A stretch of DNA of 62,907 bases from Spirobacillus cienkowskii (GTDB lineage: Bacteria; Bdellovibrionota_B; Oligoflexia; Silvanigrellales; Silvanigrellaceae), in contig QOVW01000001.1 in the NCBI GenBank assembly GCA_003339605.1, positions 1 to 62,907 of the forward strand. The letters run 5' to 3'. The notes below the pieces were generated by a model that made no database searches, was not told where the DNA came from, and worked only from the letters and a program-made list of their open reading frames with translations. Position 1 is the first letter of the stretch; each line of letters starts with the position of its first letter. Position numbers and translations under genes: made by a program. Positions 49,363-58,768 of this stretch are shown here, piece after piece.

Positions 49363-50448
49363 TTAGTATGATATGTCACCATTAATTTGAACTTTTTGAA
49401 TAGCTCCATTAATAGTAGCTTTAAACCAAATATTTTTTAATTCTCTTTTTTGTCGACAATTTTTATATTTATTATTAATTTCTTCTACAGTAGGTATTTT
49501 TATTTCCCAATCTTTTAAAATTGCTTTTTTCTTATCAAATTCATCAAGTACAGATTTTACTTGCGTCTCAATAATTTGTAGTCCGCTTTCTTCAAATGGA
49601 ATTTTGTCAACAGCTGCAAAAGCTCCAAATATTTTTGACTGTATTTTTGATTTTAATGCGTCTTCTGTAATTGTATTATCTAAATAATTAATCACAGTAT
49701 TTAAAACTCTGCCATCTTGAAATGTAGGAACTCCCAATATATCTGTATAAATATTACAATTACTATTTTGTAATATATTAAATTCTCTATCAGAAATATT
49801 TTGTGATGTTAGAGATAACAATTGTTTGTGTGCCAAGCAATAAGTTCCAGCTTCTTTTGACAAATATTTTCCTAAAATTGCTGCGTCGGGAAATTCATTT
49901 TTATTTGCATGATATGTTAACATACAACGATTAAAACCGACTGCTGATAATTCGCTAGAAATATTCTTCTTAGAAGTATCAAATACGCTCTTATCAGATG
50001 TTCTAAAAGAAGCGATTTTACATTTGCTAGACTCAATCCATCTGCAAGCACTCAACAAATCTTCTTTTTCAAAAAAATCTGCTAAAAACAAACAGTACCA
50101 ATCATTATTTACTTTTATAACTTCATCTAAATCATCGTTAATTTTATAAACTTGTTTTGACACATCAGAGTTTGTACTTACTTTTCTTCTTGCAACAATA
50201 AATTTTGAAATTGATGGCTGTTGTGCATAAATTTGTTGCGCAATTAAATACTCTGTGCTTGTAGATGTAAATCCAATCTCAGGACTTAATAATTCAGAAG
50301 GATTATAAAACTCAATTGCTATATTATCTTTAAATGCTGGTAATGTGTTAAAACCAAGAATTAATGGAACATTAAAATTTTGTTCTTTTAAAGCTGTACT
50401 TTGTCGATTTATATTTACTTCAACAATATTACTAACAGATATTGACAT
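49363..50448 (-). CDS. Tail sheath protein (DUF3383-like)
   Basis: 361 residues. VSNIVEVNINRQSTALKEQN and later STEYLIAQQIYAQQPSISKF are typical of DUF3383 sheath proteins, which are shorter than T4-type sheaths. The C-terminal DWEIKIPTVEEINNKYKNCR...IWFKATINGAIQ is the conserved handshake end. Its presence makes the particle contractile. GTTAAAGGAG precedes the ATG. Confidence 0.85.
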   Translation of the reverse strand: MSISVSNIVEVNINRQSTALKEQNFNVPLILGFNTLPAFKDNIAIEFYNPSELLSPEIGFTSTSTEYLIAQQIYAQQPSISKFIVARRKVSTNSDVSKQVYKINDDLDEVIKVNNDWYCLFLADFFEKEDLLSACRWIESSKCKIASFRTSDKSVFDTSKKNISSELSAVGFNRCMLTYHANKNEFPDAAILGKYLSKEAGTYCLAHKQLLSLTSQNISDREFNILQNSNCNIYTDILGVPTFQDGRVLNTVINYLDNTITEDALKSKIQSKIFGAFAAVDKIPFEESGLQIIETQVKSVLDEFDKKKAILKDWEIKIPTVEEINNKYKNCRQKRELKNIWFKATINGAIQKVQINGDISY

Positions 50449-50929
50449 TTAAAACTCCTTTAACTTCTACGTTATTTAAATCAATTACATCAATTTTATC
50501 TTTTATATTTGATGTATATTTTGCAATTATATCAAAATGTATTCTTTGCTCAAAAAAACTTTTTAGTAATGATGTTAAATCATTTGCTGTTATGTTGCTT
50601 TCAAAAACAACATTAATTTCTTTAAATAAATTTCTTACATGAATAGAATCTATTGAATCGATAATATTTTGTGATATTTGCAATGCATTTCCATCTTCTG
50701 AATCATAAATATCTAAAGATATATTAAATTCTCTCAATCCGTAATTAATAACTTCTTCATTTTGTAAGTTTAACAAGCTTTGATCAAAACCTTTTTTATT
50801 AATAGTTCTTAATGAACAGATAATAAAAGGATACTTAGAAACACCAACAGATTGATTTGAAAATCTAAATTCTGCAAACTCCGAAAGCCAATCATATAAA
50901 TAATCTTTTATTTTATTTATATTACTCAA
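50432..50929 (-). CDS. Tail terminator / neck protein
   Basis: 165 residues with a small alpha/beta fold typical of neck-tail terminators (KYPFIICSLRTINKKGFDQS, then YGLREFNISLDIYDSEDGNA). It overlaps the sheath gene by 17 bases and the upstream gene by four. Function from gene order and pattern. Confidence 0.65.
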   Translation of the reverse strand: MSNINKIKDYLYDWLSEFAEFRFSNQSVGVSKYPFIICSLRTINKKGFDQSLLNLQNEEVINYGLREFNISLDIYDSEDGNALQISQNIIDSIDSIHVRNLFKEINVVFESNITANDLTSLLKSFFEQRIHFDIIAKYTSNIKDKIDVIDLNNVEVKGVLNVNIC

Positions 50930-51264
50930 ATTTCAAGCTCTCCTTGGGAAATATAAAAAGAATAGCAATTATTGCATCCTAAAATTTTATATGTGTTGTT
51001 ATTTACTATAGCTCTATCCGCAACTTTATTTTCAGAATTATCAGTGTTTAATTTTTCAATCGTATAAATATCAATACTAGTAAACGAATAACTACCTTGA
51101 GATTGATATAGTGAGTTATTCTTTGTTGGCGCACAAAATCCTTTTACTTTAAATTTCATCTCATTTGTTTTACCAACTTTTTGGCCTTTAATAAATTTAG
51201 CTGGCTCATACCTTAATATTTCAATATCTCTTTGTAGATCTTTCATCATTTCTAAAATATTCAT
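50926..51264 (-). CDS. Head-tail joining region protein
   Basis: 112 residues, beta-rich (FKVKGFCAPTKNNSLYQSQG, then SYSFTSIDIYTIE). It lies between gp10-like and terminator-like genes with ATGA overlaps on both sides, so it is probably a connector or stopper component. Family not recognised. Confidence 0.55.
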   Translation of the reverse strand: MNILEMMKDLQRDIEILRYEPAKFIKGQKVGKTNEMKFKVKGFCAPTKNNSLYQSQGSYSFTSIDIYTIEKLNTDNSENKVADRAIVNNNTYKILGCNNCYSFYISQGELEI

Positions 51265-51779
51265 GCCAAACCACCTTTTTTAACGACTTCACTTTTAATT
51301 GAATCAAATAATTGCTCGGTATCAATTAATGGTGTGTCATGGCCTTTTTTTTCTATAGTTTCTGTTTTTAAATGTGGTGGTATCTTATTCAAAATTCTTT
51401 CTTGGACTCTTTTTAAAACATCGTTCGCAACGTTTTTAACCGCAATCTCTAAATTAGTGCCTGATCTAAGTACATTTTCAATTTGAATTGATATTGTTTT
51501 TTTTATATTTTCAGATTCTAAAATAACTGTTTCACGTAAAAAAGATCTTTCTGGAATATTTCTTGACGGACATCCAAATTCATGAATTGCCGCAACCTCT
51601 TTTAATGTAATACTTTGAGACTCTTTTAATTGTCTTCCATTTTCCTTTGATTTTGTATAATAGAGTTTTTTCTCTGCTGCATCAGTTGCATCTACTCCGA
51701 TATGCGCTTCGTAATTTAATAAATTTTTAAGATTTGATTTTAAATTTATATAAATTTTTTCTCTTATCGTAGTAGTCAT
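51261..51779 (-). CDS. HK97 gp10-like neck/tail-completion protein
   Basis: 172 residues from ATG 51779, which overlaps the preceding stop as ATGA. VAAIHEFGCPSRNIPERSFL is the hallmark 'aaihEfG...iPeRpFlr' of gp10-type proteins, followed by a helical region and DTPLIDTEQLFDSIKSEV (normally 'pLidTGqL..Si'). Helps complete the head-tail junction. Confidence 0.8.
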   Translation of the reverse strand: MTTTIREKIYINLKSNLKNLLNYEAHIGVDATDAAEKKLYYTKSKENGRQLKESQSITLKEVAAIHEFGCPSRNIPERSFLRETVILESENIKKTISIQIENVLRSGTNLEIAVKNVANDVLKRVQERILNKIPPHLKTETIEKKGHDTPLIDTEQLFDSIKSEVVKKGGLA

Positions 51780-52117
51780 GTTACAAAACACCTTGTATAA
51801 GAGTTTTCTTTTTTTATTCTTAAATACTCAAGACCATATGGAGTTGACGAATAACATTCATTACTTGAATTAATACTTTTATATGTTCTTTGAACTCCTG
51901 CTATATTTTCTGAAATAACTTCTTTGTTTAATGTTCCTTTTGATGATGTGATCAATTGATGAGCTGATAGATTCAAAACTGCTAATTCCCATTCAACGCC
52001 AAAAAAATCTTTGCTAAGTTTTTTTGAGTTTATGTTTAAAAATATTTGAATAAATTTATCCTCATTATCTTTAAACTCAGGAAATATTTTTTTAAAAAAA
52101 TCAGGAGATATTTCCAT
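51776..52117 (-). CDS. Head-tail connector (DUF4054-like)
   Basis: 113 residues. FFKKIFPEFKDNEDKFIQIF followed by FFGVEWELAVLNLSAHQLIT fits the adaptor proteins that dock on the portal (FPEF...A..LTAH). Position between capsid and gp10-like genes agrees. Confidence 0.78.
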   Translation of the reverse strand: MEISPDFFKKIFPEFKDNEDKFIQIFLNINSKKLSKDFFGVEWELAVLNLSAHQLITSSKGTLNKEVISENIAGVQRTYKSINSSNECYSSTPYGLEYLRIKKENSYTRCFVT

Positions 52118-52118
52118 T

Positions 52119-52445
52119 TTATTTTACTTTTTCTGGAGTTGTAATGTCTTTAATTCTGTTCTGTATTTCTCTTTTGACAACATCCCTAGTTTCTTTTTCT
52201 AATTCTAATTTTAAAAAGTTTACATCAATTGATTCATTTATAAATTTAATTGCCTTATTTTGATTTATTTTTTGTAAATCAATTCCTTCGTCCATTACTT
52301 GAAAAAAATCATTATCTACCTTACTTATAAATACTGGGTTATTTTTGATTGATAAGTATTGATCTTCCGTAATTTCATTTAAATTTGGAAGAATTGATAT
52401 TTCTTTAAAATATGTAATACATTTTAAATTTGACTTAATCTTCAT
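52119..52445 (-). CDS. Head-region protein, unknown
   Basis: 108 residues, charged; a beta N-terminus (SNLKCITYFKEISILPN) and helical C-terminus (NFLKLELEKETRDVVKREIQ). Lies between the capsid and the connector with a one-base overlap. Probably a minor head protein; family not recognised. Confidence 0.55.
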   Translation of the reverse strand: MKIKSNLKCITYFKEISILPNLNEITEDQYLSIKNNPVFISKVDNDFFQVMDEGIDLQKINQNKAIKFINESIDVNFLKLELEKETRDVVKREIQNRIKDITTPEKVK

Positions 52446-53344
52446 TAAAATCCCTCACCAATTAAACAAGAAAATGGCATAAAAACAACAACACCAGCAA
52501 CCCTTAATCGTGTGCAAACAAGATACTCAAGCCCATCTGTTTGAGCAGGTAAAAATTCTGTCTCGTGCGGAATTTTTAAAACTATTTTTTCAGGATCTTT
52601 TGTAAAAAACAAAACTACATCCGAACCATTCTCACCAGCTTTATTAAAGTGTGAAACCTTGTAGATATTTTTTATTTCTGGTTTTGATTCTTTAAATACC
52701 TTAATAATACGTGTAGAATCTCTGTCTGAATAGGGTCTATCGCATAGTATATTATAAAGATCTGACGCCAAAGCAATAGAATCAGGTGTTTCCATTTCGT
52801 TTGTTGTTTTTGTCATTGTATTAAACATCTGACTTAAATCATCTAATATTTCCTGAGATGTTTTTTCTTTCCATGAAATTTTACCCGAAGAATTTTGCGA
52901 TGCAGCAAATCTTGGGATATTAGGATGACTCAAAATACCTTGAATTCCAAAATTATCATCACCTTTAAATGCTAATTTCTCGATAAGTTCTTCGTTTGCT
53001 CTTAAAGCAATCGATGCTTTTTTTGCTTCTAATGAAACACCAGTGCGCTGCGCTTTTTTAATATCATCGATGCTATAACCGAAAGAATCTCCGCCAGTAA
53101 AAACTCTAATAAAATTCTTTTTTCCGCTAACATCTACGCGTGGAATATCTTTTGCAGCATAGCTTGCTAATATTTTAGCAATACCTCGTGCGTCATAAGA
53201 ATGCCATTCTATGAAATCAACACCGTCTCCATCAGAATAATCGACAGGAAAAATTTCTTTTGCTTTTAAATTCGGAAAATTCGTTTCGTACGCCTTTGAA
53301 ACAATACTCTTTAATTGCTCTTCTACAAAAATTGAGTCATGCAT
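52445..53344 (-). CDS. Major capsid protein (DUF2184-like)
   Basis: 299 residues, the length of small HK97-fold capsid proteins. KAKEIFPVDYSDGDGVDFIE, then EWHSYDARGIAKILASYAAK and IPHETEFLPAQTDGLEYLVC follow the DUF2184 pattern. An N-terminal arm, E-loop (KNFIRVFTGGDSFGYSI) and C-terminal A-domain are recognisable. AAAAGGAGA precedes the start. Confidence 0.85.
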   Translation of the reverse strand: MHDSIFVEEQLKSIVSKAYETNFPNLKAKEIFPVDYSDGDGVDFIEWHSYDARGIAKILASYAAKDIPRVDVSGKKNFIRVFTGGDSFGYSIDDIKKAQRTGVSLEAKKASIALRANEELIEKLAFKGDDNFGIQGILSHPNIPRFAASQNSSGKISWKEKTSQEILDDLSQMFNTMTKTTNEMETPDSIALASDLYNILCDRPYSDRDSTRIIKVFKESKPEIKNIYKVSHFNKAGENGSDVVLFFTKDPEKIVLKIPHETEFLPAQTDGLEYLVCTRLRVAGVVVFMPFSCLIGEGF

Positions 53345-53360
53345 TTAATTTTATCTCCTT

Positions 53361-53846
53361 TTATAGTGATTGTAGCTCTAATCTGCCAAGTAATTCTATT
53401 TGCGCAATTTTTCCAGATGATGCTGAAGTTACAAATTTAGCGTTTTTTAATTTTAATGTATTAGACTTATTAGTATCTTCTTTTCCTGAAAAACCTCCTA
53501 TTTTAAATTCCTTATCAGCAACAACTCTTACGTAAACAGATTGACCACTTTTTACATCTGATTCAACTTGAACGTAAACACTTCCAAAACTTAAAACAGC
53601 AATCGGGGTTTTTTCCTTAAAGTATTCAATACCATCATTAATTTCTGACACATTCCTCAAAGAAATTCCCAAAATTTCATCTTCAATTTTTGTTGCCAAT
53701 TTTAAAACTTCTGATCCTTGTTGTTTTCTTGCAACAAGATTACCAGCCTTAATTGCTTGACTATTTGCATAAGTTCTAATAATTGAAGGTTGAATATCTG
53801 CTAACTGCCCTGAATATCCTGTTTCTGAATACATACTATAATTCAT
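53361..53846 (-). CDS. Capsid decoration / structural cement protein
   Basis: 161 residues, beta-rich with Gly and Val. QPSIIRTYANSQAIKAGNLV, then EILGISLRNVSEI and KSGQSVYVRV fit capsid cement proteins that lie between protease and capsid genes. Ribosome site AAGGAG. Confidence 0.72.
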   Translation of the reverse strand: MNYSMYSETGYSGQLADIQPSIIRTYANSQAIKAGNLVARKQQGSEVLKLATKIEDEILGISLRNVSEINDGIEYFKEKTPIAVLSFGSVYVQVESDVKSGQSVYVRVVADKEFKIGGFSGKEDTNKSNTLKLKNAKFVTSASSGKIAQIELLGRLELQSL

Positions 53847-53855
53847 CGTTTCTCC

Positions 53856-55019
53856 TTAGTTTTCGTCATTTTTTACTAGAGAAAATTTTTGTCTAAATTT
53901 TTCCCTTGAATTTACAAAAGAATTAGTAGAACTATTTTGAAAATGATTTACTATTCCTTTTGTTTCTGCATCAGTATTTGAAATCGCGTTCATTTTTTTA
54001 AACGCATCAAACGAAGCTTTGATGTATTCAATCGATTTATCTTTAACATGTTCATTACCAAATTTTTCAGAAACAAATTGTTGACGCATTTCATCTGCGC
54101 TAAGTCCATCAATATTTAATTTAGGAAGTGCTTTTGTAATAAAAGTTTTTACTTCTAATAATTCATTAGCTTTGTCAAAGATTAATTTGTCATCTAATTT
54201 TGGAGTCTTCTTTAACTCCTCAAATTGTTTGTTTATTGAGTCAAGGTTTAGTGTTATCGCATCTTTTTCAGCTCTAATGATATCATTTTGTTTTTTTAGC
54301 TCATTATTCAAATTTTTTAATTCTGCAAACTTTACTGAATCTTTATTTATTTTATTTTGAACAGCTAACGCTAAATTAGCGTCTCCGCACTCAATTTCTA
54401 ACCCATCTAAAACTAATTTCACTGTCATTTCTCCTTTATTTTGTTTATCAACTGTTTCTAAAACTTCAAATGAAATATCTTCAATTGAATCTAAATTTAT
54501 TTTTACTCGCCTTAATTCATCGCCAAAATTTGCTCTACCTTTATCAACACAAGCTAAGTGATTGTATCGAATGTTTCTCTGAATACAGTCATAAGATTGC
54601 CCATTGTAAACTCCGCTTTTATATTCTAAATCTCTTTTATATCCTGCTGAGACTTCAATTTTACCATTAATAATATTTTCTATTGTTTGACCATCAAATA
54701 CAGTTAATTCAGTTTCTAATAAATCATTATTTTGTTTTACAACGTTCCCAGTAAGACCTTTTGTATATTTTGATGAATTAAAAGCATGAACAGCCTCAAA
54801 GGGGTGCATATCTGTGAATGAAATATTTGCAAGAGATTCCATTGAGCCTTTATTAAAAACTTCTTCTGGAAGTCTTAGTTCTCTTCGTATTTTTCCATTT
54901 TGTTCAATATAAGGAAATACACCCGTTTTTGTTGCTGTTACTTTTGCAATCAAGAAGCCGTTTTCTGTAATTTTGGGTTTATCAGTATTTAATTTTATAA
55001 AACTATAACAACTTGACAT
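53856..55019 (-). CDS. Prohead protease / scaffold (DUF2213-like)
   Basis: 387 residues. The N-terminal protease domain shows NGFLIAKVTATKTGVFPYIE, the conserved TDMHPFEAVHAFN and GKIEVSAGYKRDLEYKSGVY, NHLACVDKGRAN: His and Ser sites of DUF2213 maturation proteases. The C-terminal 200 residues form a helical scaffold-like region. One gene thus supplies protease and scaffold. A degenerate late motif lies 43 bases upstream (55062-55078). Confidence 0.82.
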   Translation of the reverse strand: MSSCYSFIKLNTDKPKITENGFLIAKVTATKTGVFPYIEQNGKIRRELRLPEEVFNKGSMESLANISFTDMHPFEAVHAFNSSKYTKGLTGNVVKQNNDLLETELTVFDGQTIENIINGKIEVSAGYKRDLEYKSGVYNGQSYDCIQRNIRYNHLACVDKGRANFGDELRRVKINLDSIEDISFEVLETVDKQNKGEMTVKLVLDGLEIECGDANLALAVQNKINKDSVKFAELKNLNNELKKQNDIIRAEKDAITLNLDSINKQFEELKKTPKLDDKLIFDKANELLEVKTFITKALPKLNIDGLSADEMRQQFVSEKFGNEHVKDKSIEYIKASFDAFKKMNAISNTDAETKGIVNHFQNSSTNSFVNSREKFRQKFSLVKNDEN

Positions 55020-55061
55020 ATTTCACCTTATTATACAAAATGAATAGTAAAGTGAAATTTA

Positions 55062-55078
55062 GCAGTTTGCTGAAATTA
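55062..55078 (-). promoter_or_regulatory. Degenerate late motif upstream of the protease gene
   Basis: TAATTTCAGCAAACTGC on the - strand, aligned with the late motif TAATTTAGACAATCTGT; 43 bases before the protease start, in the divergent gap that also serves the + strand cargo genes. Confidence 0.4.
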
Positions 55079-55140
55079 AATTTTAGAATAGATTCTTTAG
55101 AGTTAATATCTCTTCAAATTTCCACAAGGAAGGCCAACAA

Positions 55141-55443
55141 ATGAAAAGAGGTAGAAAACTATCGCAATGGACTCATTTATTTCTTATGTTAGATGAAAAT
55201 TCTGAGTACTCAATGAAAGACTTACAAACAATTTTTAAGCTAAAATATTACTGCATTTATGCAAAAATAAGAGGATTTTATGTAAATCCTGTATACTATA
55301 AAAAGTATAAATACACAAAGTTATCTTATTATTCAGGAAAAGATTTAATTGACGCTTACAAAAGAGTTGTTGCTTCTCAAACGAAAAATCCAGAAAATAT
55401 AACAAAAAATAATTATAAAAAAATTAAAAATAAGAAAGGTTAA
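55141..55443 (+). CDS. Small GRK/helix-turn-helix protein, paralogue of 19266-19529
   Basis: 100 residues. KRGRKLSQWTHLFLMLDENS, then EYSMKDLQTIFKLKYYCIYA matches the order of the cas-operon protein at 19.3 kb (basic GR turn, SxW, YSxxxL helix). Probably DNA-binding. It stands on the opposite strand to the surrounding late genes with a strong AAGGAAGG site, so it is a separately expressed cargo gene, followed by a lipoprotein. Confidence 0.6.
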   Translation: MKRGRKLSQWTHLFLMLDENSEYSMKDLQTIFKLKYYCIYAKIRGFYVNPVYYKKYKYTKLSYYSGKDLIDAYKRVVASQTKNPENITKNNYKKIKNKKG

Positions 55444-55445
55444 TC

Positions 55446-56114
55446 ATGATAAAATATTTAATTATAGCATCGATAATATCAATTAGCTGCAAGCAAGGTG
55501 GAAATAATGAATCTAATATAAAGAATAATAAAAACCCAGAATATACTGTAAATAAAGATATTGAAATTCCCTCTAATAAAAAAAATACTACACCTTTAAC
55601 AACTCCTGTTGAAAAATCTACCATTGAACAAAATTATGAAGATGTAGATGCTGTAAAAGAAATTTATGATGAAAAAAACTATATTATTGAAAACGCTATT
55701 TATAGTGACTGCAGTAAAAAAATTAATGACGATATTTGTCCTATATATATAAATTACAATAGTATAAATGGAGATTTTAAAATTAATGTTAAAAAAATTA
55801 ATTACAATACAATCAAGGTAACTTTTAGTGGTATAGCGAATCTGATTAGTATTGACAATAAATCAGCGCAGATTGATTGCACAAATGAGACTGTTTTTAA
55901 TCTGTCTTTTTATAACACAAGCTACTCACCTCATAATGTAGAATATATTAAAAATGAATGTAAAAAATCAGGATTAATATACATACCATATATTAATCCT
56001 GGAATTAATTGGTTAAATAAAGAGTATTTTATGTCTTGGATCGGAATAGCTTCTGTCGATTCATATGATTATAAAAAAGATGGCGTTGCATTTACTTTAA
56101 AAAAAATTAATTAG
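55446..56114 (+). CDS. Lipoprotein cargo, unknown function
   Basis: 222 residues with lipobox SISC (Cys15) after a short hydrophobic signal. A low-complexity Asn/Lys/Thr linker (about 18-60) tethers a beta-rich domain with paired cysteines. It converges with the - strand secreted gene (8-base overlap of ends). A phage lipoprotein made from the prophage state often blocks receptors or superinfection; that is a guess here. Confidence 0.65.
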   Translation: MIKYLIIASIISISCKQGGNNESNIKNNKNPEYTVNKDIEIPSNKKNTTPLTTPVEKSTIEQNYEDVDAVKEIYDEKNYIIENAIYSDCSKKINDDICPIYINYNSINGDFKINVKKINYNTIKVTFSGIANLISIDNKSAQIDCTNETVFNLSFYNTSYSPHNVEYIKNECKKSGLIYIPYINPGINWLNKEYFMSWIGIASVDSYDYKKDGVAFTLKKIN

Positions 56115-57063
56115 AACAAATAGGAGCTTTAAAACTAGAAGTATCCTCACCATTAAAAATGGCATATTGATATTTTAAATTACTCAAAGGTAAACTTGCA
56201 GACTTGAATTTTTTTATATCTGAAATAATTGCTCCTCGTTCATAAATACTTCTTATTGTTCCTACGCTTGTATCAATAACATCAGCCATGACTAAAGAAA
56301 TATTACTGTACAAAATATTTAAACTGTTATTCAAAACAATAGGATCTCCTAAAAACAAATGGTTATTATTTAATATATAATTAATAGTTCCAATAGAATA
56401 GTTATTATCAATTTGAGTTCCTATTATGTTTTTTATTTGATTAGTAATTTTAATATTATTTCTCTGTGATTGCGAAATATACTCGAGTACTAATTTTAAA
56501 GATCCTAACTGATATTTTAAATTATCAACAGATATAGAACCAAAGTTATTTATTAAAGTTTGAGAAACATATAATACAACTTGAGCCTGAGACGAAATTG
56601 AATTTAATGCTCCCATAATACATGCATCTTTAATTAAATTAGATACAGTTTCTCTGCTTAAATCTACTGTAATACTTTTAATATGAAGTTTACAATCTTT
56701 AACAAATTGAGCTGCAAATGTTGCTCTAGGATTGGTATCTACAATTGATAGTTTTCCATTTGAATTGATGTTAATTTTTGATTCATTATATTTGAAGTAA
56801 ACAACTTCTCCAAGACTTGATTTTATTCCTATATATTGATTATAATTATCTCTACAACTATAGTTATAATTAATACTATAATTTAGAAGTATATTATCAT
56901 TATTTAATAATAAATTATTTTCTATATCTCCTGTAATAGCAACGCAATTATCGTATGTACCATCTCTATTTGACTCACAATTCATTAATTTATCACCAAT
57001 ACTAATTCCATATGAATTAAAACAGATTAAAAGTAATAAAAAACAATAAATATTTTTTTTCAT
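56107..57063 (-). CDS. Secreted protein, unknown function
   Basis: 318 residues with a Sec signal peptide (KKNIYCFLLLLICFNSYG, cleavage near 19). The mature part starts with Cys-rich beta sequence (MNCESNRDGTYDNCVAITGD) and continues into Asn/Ile/Ser-rich helices. No family recognised. Starts behind AGAAGGA. Signal peptides are unusual for virion proteins, so it may act on the host surface or be released at lysis. Confidence 0.6.
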   Translation of the reverse strand: MKKNIYCFLLLLICFNSYGISIGDKLMNCESNRDGTYDNCVAITGDIENNLLLNNDNILLNYSINYNYSCRDNYNQYIGIKSSLGEVVYFKYNESKININSNGKLSIVDTNPRATFAAQFVKDCKLHIKSITVDLSRETVSNLIKDACIMGALNSISSQAQVVLYVSQTLINNFGSISVDNLKYQLGSLKLVLEYISQSQRNNIKITNQIKNIIGTQIDNNYSIGTINYILNNNHLFLGDPIVLNNSLNILYSNISLVMADVIDTSVGTIRSIYERGAIISDIKKFKSASLPLSNLKYQYAIFNGEDTSSFKAPICSN

Positions 57064-57138
57064 AAAATTCCTTCTTAATAAATAAATTATGCTAAACCGC
57101 TGTTTTTAGGGAAAATTAAACTTATAAATTTGTACATA

Positions 57139-58092
57139 TTAATCATCTTGAACTTGTAAATATATATTATGTATTTGCATAACTACAGGCATAAATGGTG
57201 GATGAAAACCGCGTTTATAATTTATATCAGGACCTTGCACAAATATTTCCACTTGAACTTGCAACCCAAGTAAATCATTTTTACTAACTTGTTTATAAAA
57301 TGAAAAAACTCTATTTTTGAAATACCCTAGTTCTAAACCATAAGATTGATTTACTAAAACTTTTCCAGAAGAATTTGTTATTGAAATATGAAAAAACTTT
57401 TGACTTGTAGGTGAAACCGGATAATGAGGAGGACTCCAACCTACATGATCAAGAATATTTCTATTATTTCTTAAATCAATATCAGGCATATCAAACGATA
57501 CATTCACTGTAGCTATAATAGTTCCAGTATTTGAGATAGGCTTATAATCAATTGGAGTTGTTCTTGCAATTATTGATGGATACCAAAATTGAAACATGCG
57601 TATACCAGAGTATACTTTTCTTGATGAGCAATCTGAATGATTACAACTTGCACTATGAATATTTTCTACTTCTGTACCAACATTACCAGTATCTGTACTC
57701 CAAAGAGGAGCGTTATGTGCGCAACTAAACAACCATTTATTACCATAATTGTCTAATGGCTTTTTGTTTGGTAGAAATATGGTAGAGTTAGCTGTCCAAC
57801 CATTTATCCAACTAGAAGGTCTACTTAAAAGAGAGCGTTCTTCTTTTATATAACCTTTTGGCGATAAATAATTTGAATCAAATATATAAACTGTATTACC
57901 ATTACCCCAAGAAAATTTACTAAGACAATAATTACCGCTATTAACAATATCATGATCAGTCATAGCAATACTTTTCATGCGAGAATTTACACATATTGTT
58001 CCTCCTTCTGGAACTTGCGTACAATCTGCGTATGATTTATTTGAAATTAGAATACTTAAAAAGAATATAATAGAAAATATTTTTATTATCAT
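57139..58092 (-). CDS. Secreted protein translationally coupled to a tail collar gene
   Basis: 317 residues, signal peptide ending near NKSYA (residue 22), mature domain beta-rich with six or more Cys and many Trp/Tyr (WGNGNTVYIF, MFQFWYPSI, HVGWSPPHYP). The layout suggests a disulfide-bonded lectin or adhesion domain. Its start overlaps the stop of the fibre/collar gene, so the two products are made in step. Family not recognised. Confidence 0.6.
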   Translation of the reverse strand: MIIKIFSIIFFLSILISNKSYADCTQVPEGGTICVNSRMKSIAMTDHDIVNSGNYCLSKFSWGNGNTVYIFDSNYLSPKGYIKEERSLLSRPSSWINGWTANSTIFLPNKKPLDNYGNKWLFSCAHNAPLWSTDTGNVGTEVENIHSASCNHSDCSSRKVYSGIRMFQFWYPSIIARTTPIDYKPISNTGTIIATVNVSFDMPDIDLRNNRNILDHVGWSPPHYPVSPTSQKFFHISITNSSGKVLVNQSYGLELGYFKNRVFSFYKQVSKNDLLGLQVQVEIFVQGPDINYKRGFHPPFMPVVMQIHNIYLQVQDD

Positions 58093-58748
58093 TATTTCAC
58101 CCTTATTATAAAAATAGTTGTAATATTTTGGGGTTCTATATTTAATGTCGAATTTTCTACAATATTAGATGTTTTAGCATTTCCTAAAACATCGTTAACA
58201 GAATCTCCATAAACTCCACTAGTAAATAAAGAAGTATTAAGAACAGGCGCACTTATTAAGCGCATTACATCACCACTACCGCCAGAAGAATTAATTCCAG
58301 TGTACTGCAAAATAAAGTCTGGATTCGGAGTTTTATCTTTAACAGAATTTTTAAATGAAAAAATTTCAAAAGTTTTTTGTGAGCCGTTTTGTTTTATAGA
58401 AATATTTGAAACTTGATGTGTATGAGCATAGTTATGAGTATGATCATAATTTACTTTATTAAGTTTATTACCTCCTTCAACGTTATCTTTAAAAGAACCT
58501 TTCAGAATATTATTTGCATTTAAATTTGGAACTTTTTTTCCTAAAAACGGGGATTCTTTATCTTTAATTTCCTGACCATTACATAAAACAAACCCTTTAC
58601 TATCTGCAACATCCATCGCTTCGCATTTATAACCACCTAAACTTGGAAATGTTGGCAATGCAGCGCCCAAGGGTACTTCAACTATTTTATTTAATTTTTT
58701 TTCTAAATCTTTTACTTCATTAGTTTTTGAAATTTCAATGTTTTTCAT
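58092..58748 (-). CDS. Tail collar / receptor-binding-like protein
   Basis: 218 residues. KGFVLCNGQEIKDKESPFLG then KKVPNLNANN is the phage tail-collar pattern (GwvlcdGq.y.....P.L), and DHTHNYAHTHQVS is the HxH metal-binding repeat common in trimeric fibre tips. It sits between the 357-residue fibre-like gene and secreted genes, near the portal end of the late cluster, an unusual place for tail tips. Confidence 0.7.
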   Translation of the reverse strand: MKNIEISKTNEVKDLEKKLNKIVEVPLGAALPTFPSLGGYKCEAMDVADSKGFVLCNGQEIKDKESPFLGKKVPNLNANNILKGSFKDNVEGGNKLNKVNYDHTHNYAHTHQVSNISIKQNGSQKTFEIFSFKNSVKDKTPNPDFILQYTGINSSGGSGDVMRLISAPVLNTSLFTSGVYGDSVNDVLGNAKTSNIVENSTLNIEPQNITTIFIIRVK

Positions 58749-58768
58749 ATTATTTCTCTTTATTTATC

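Noticed and set aside
54172-54670. Short + strand frames opposite the protease gene
   Set aside because: Antisense shadows of a well-supported gene, with no ribosome site.
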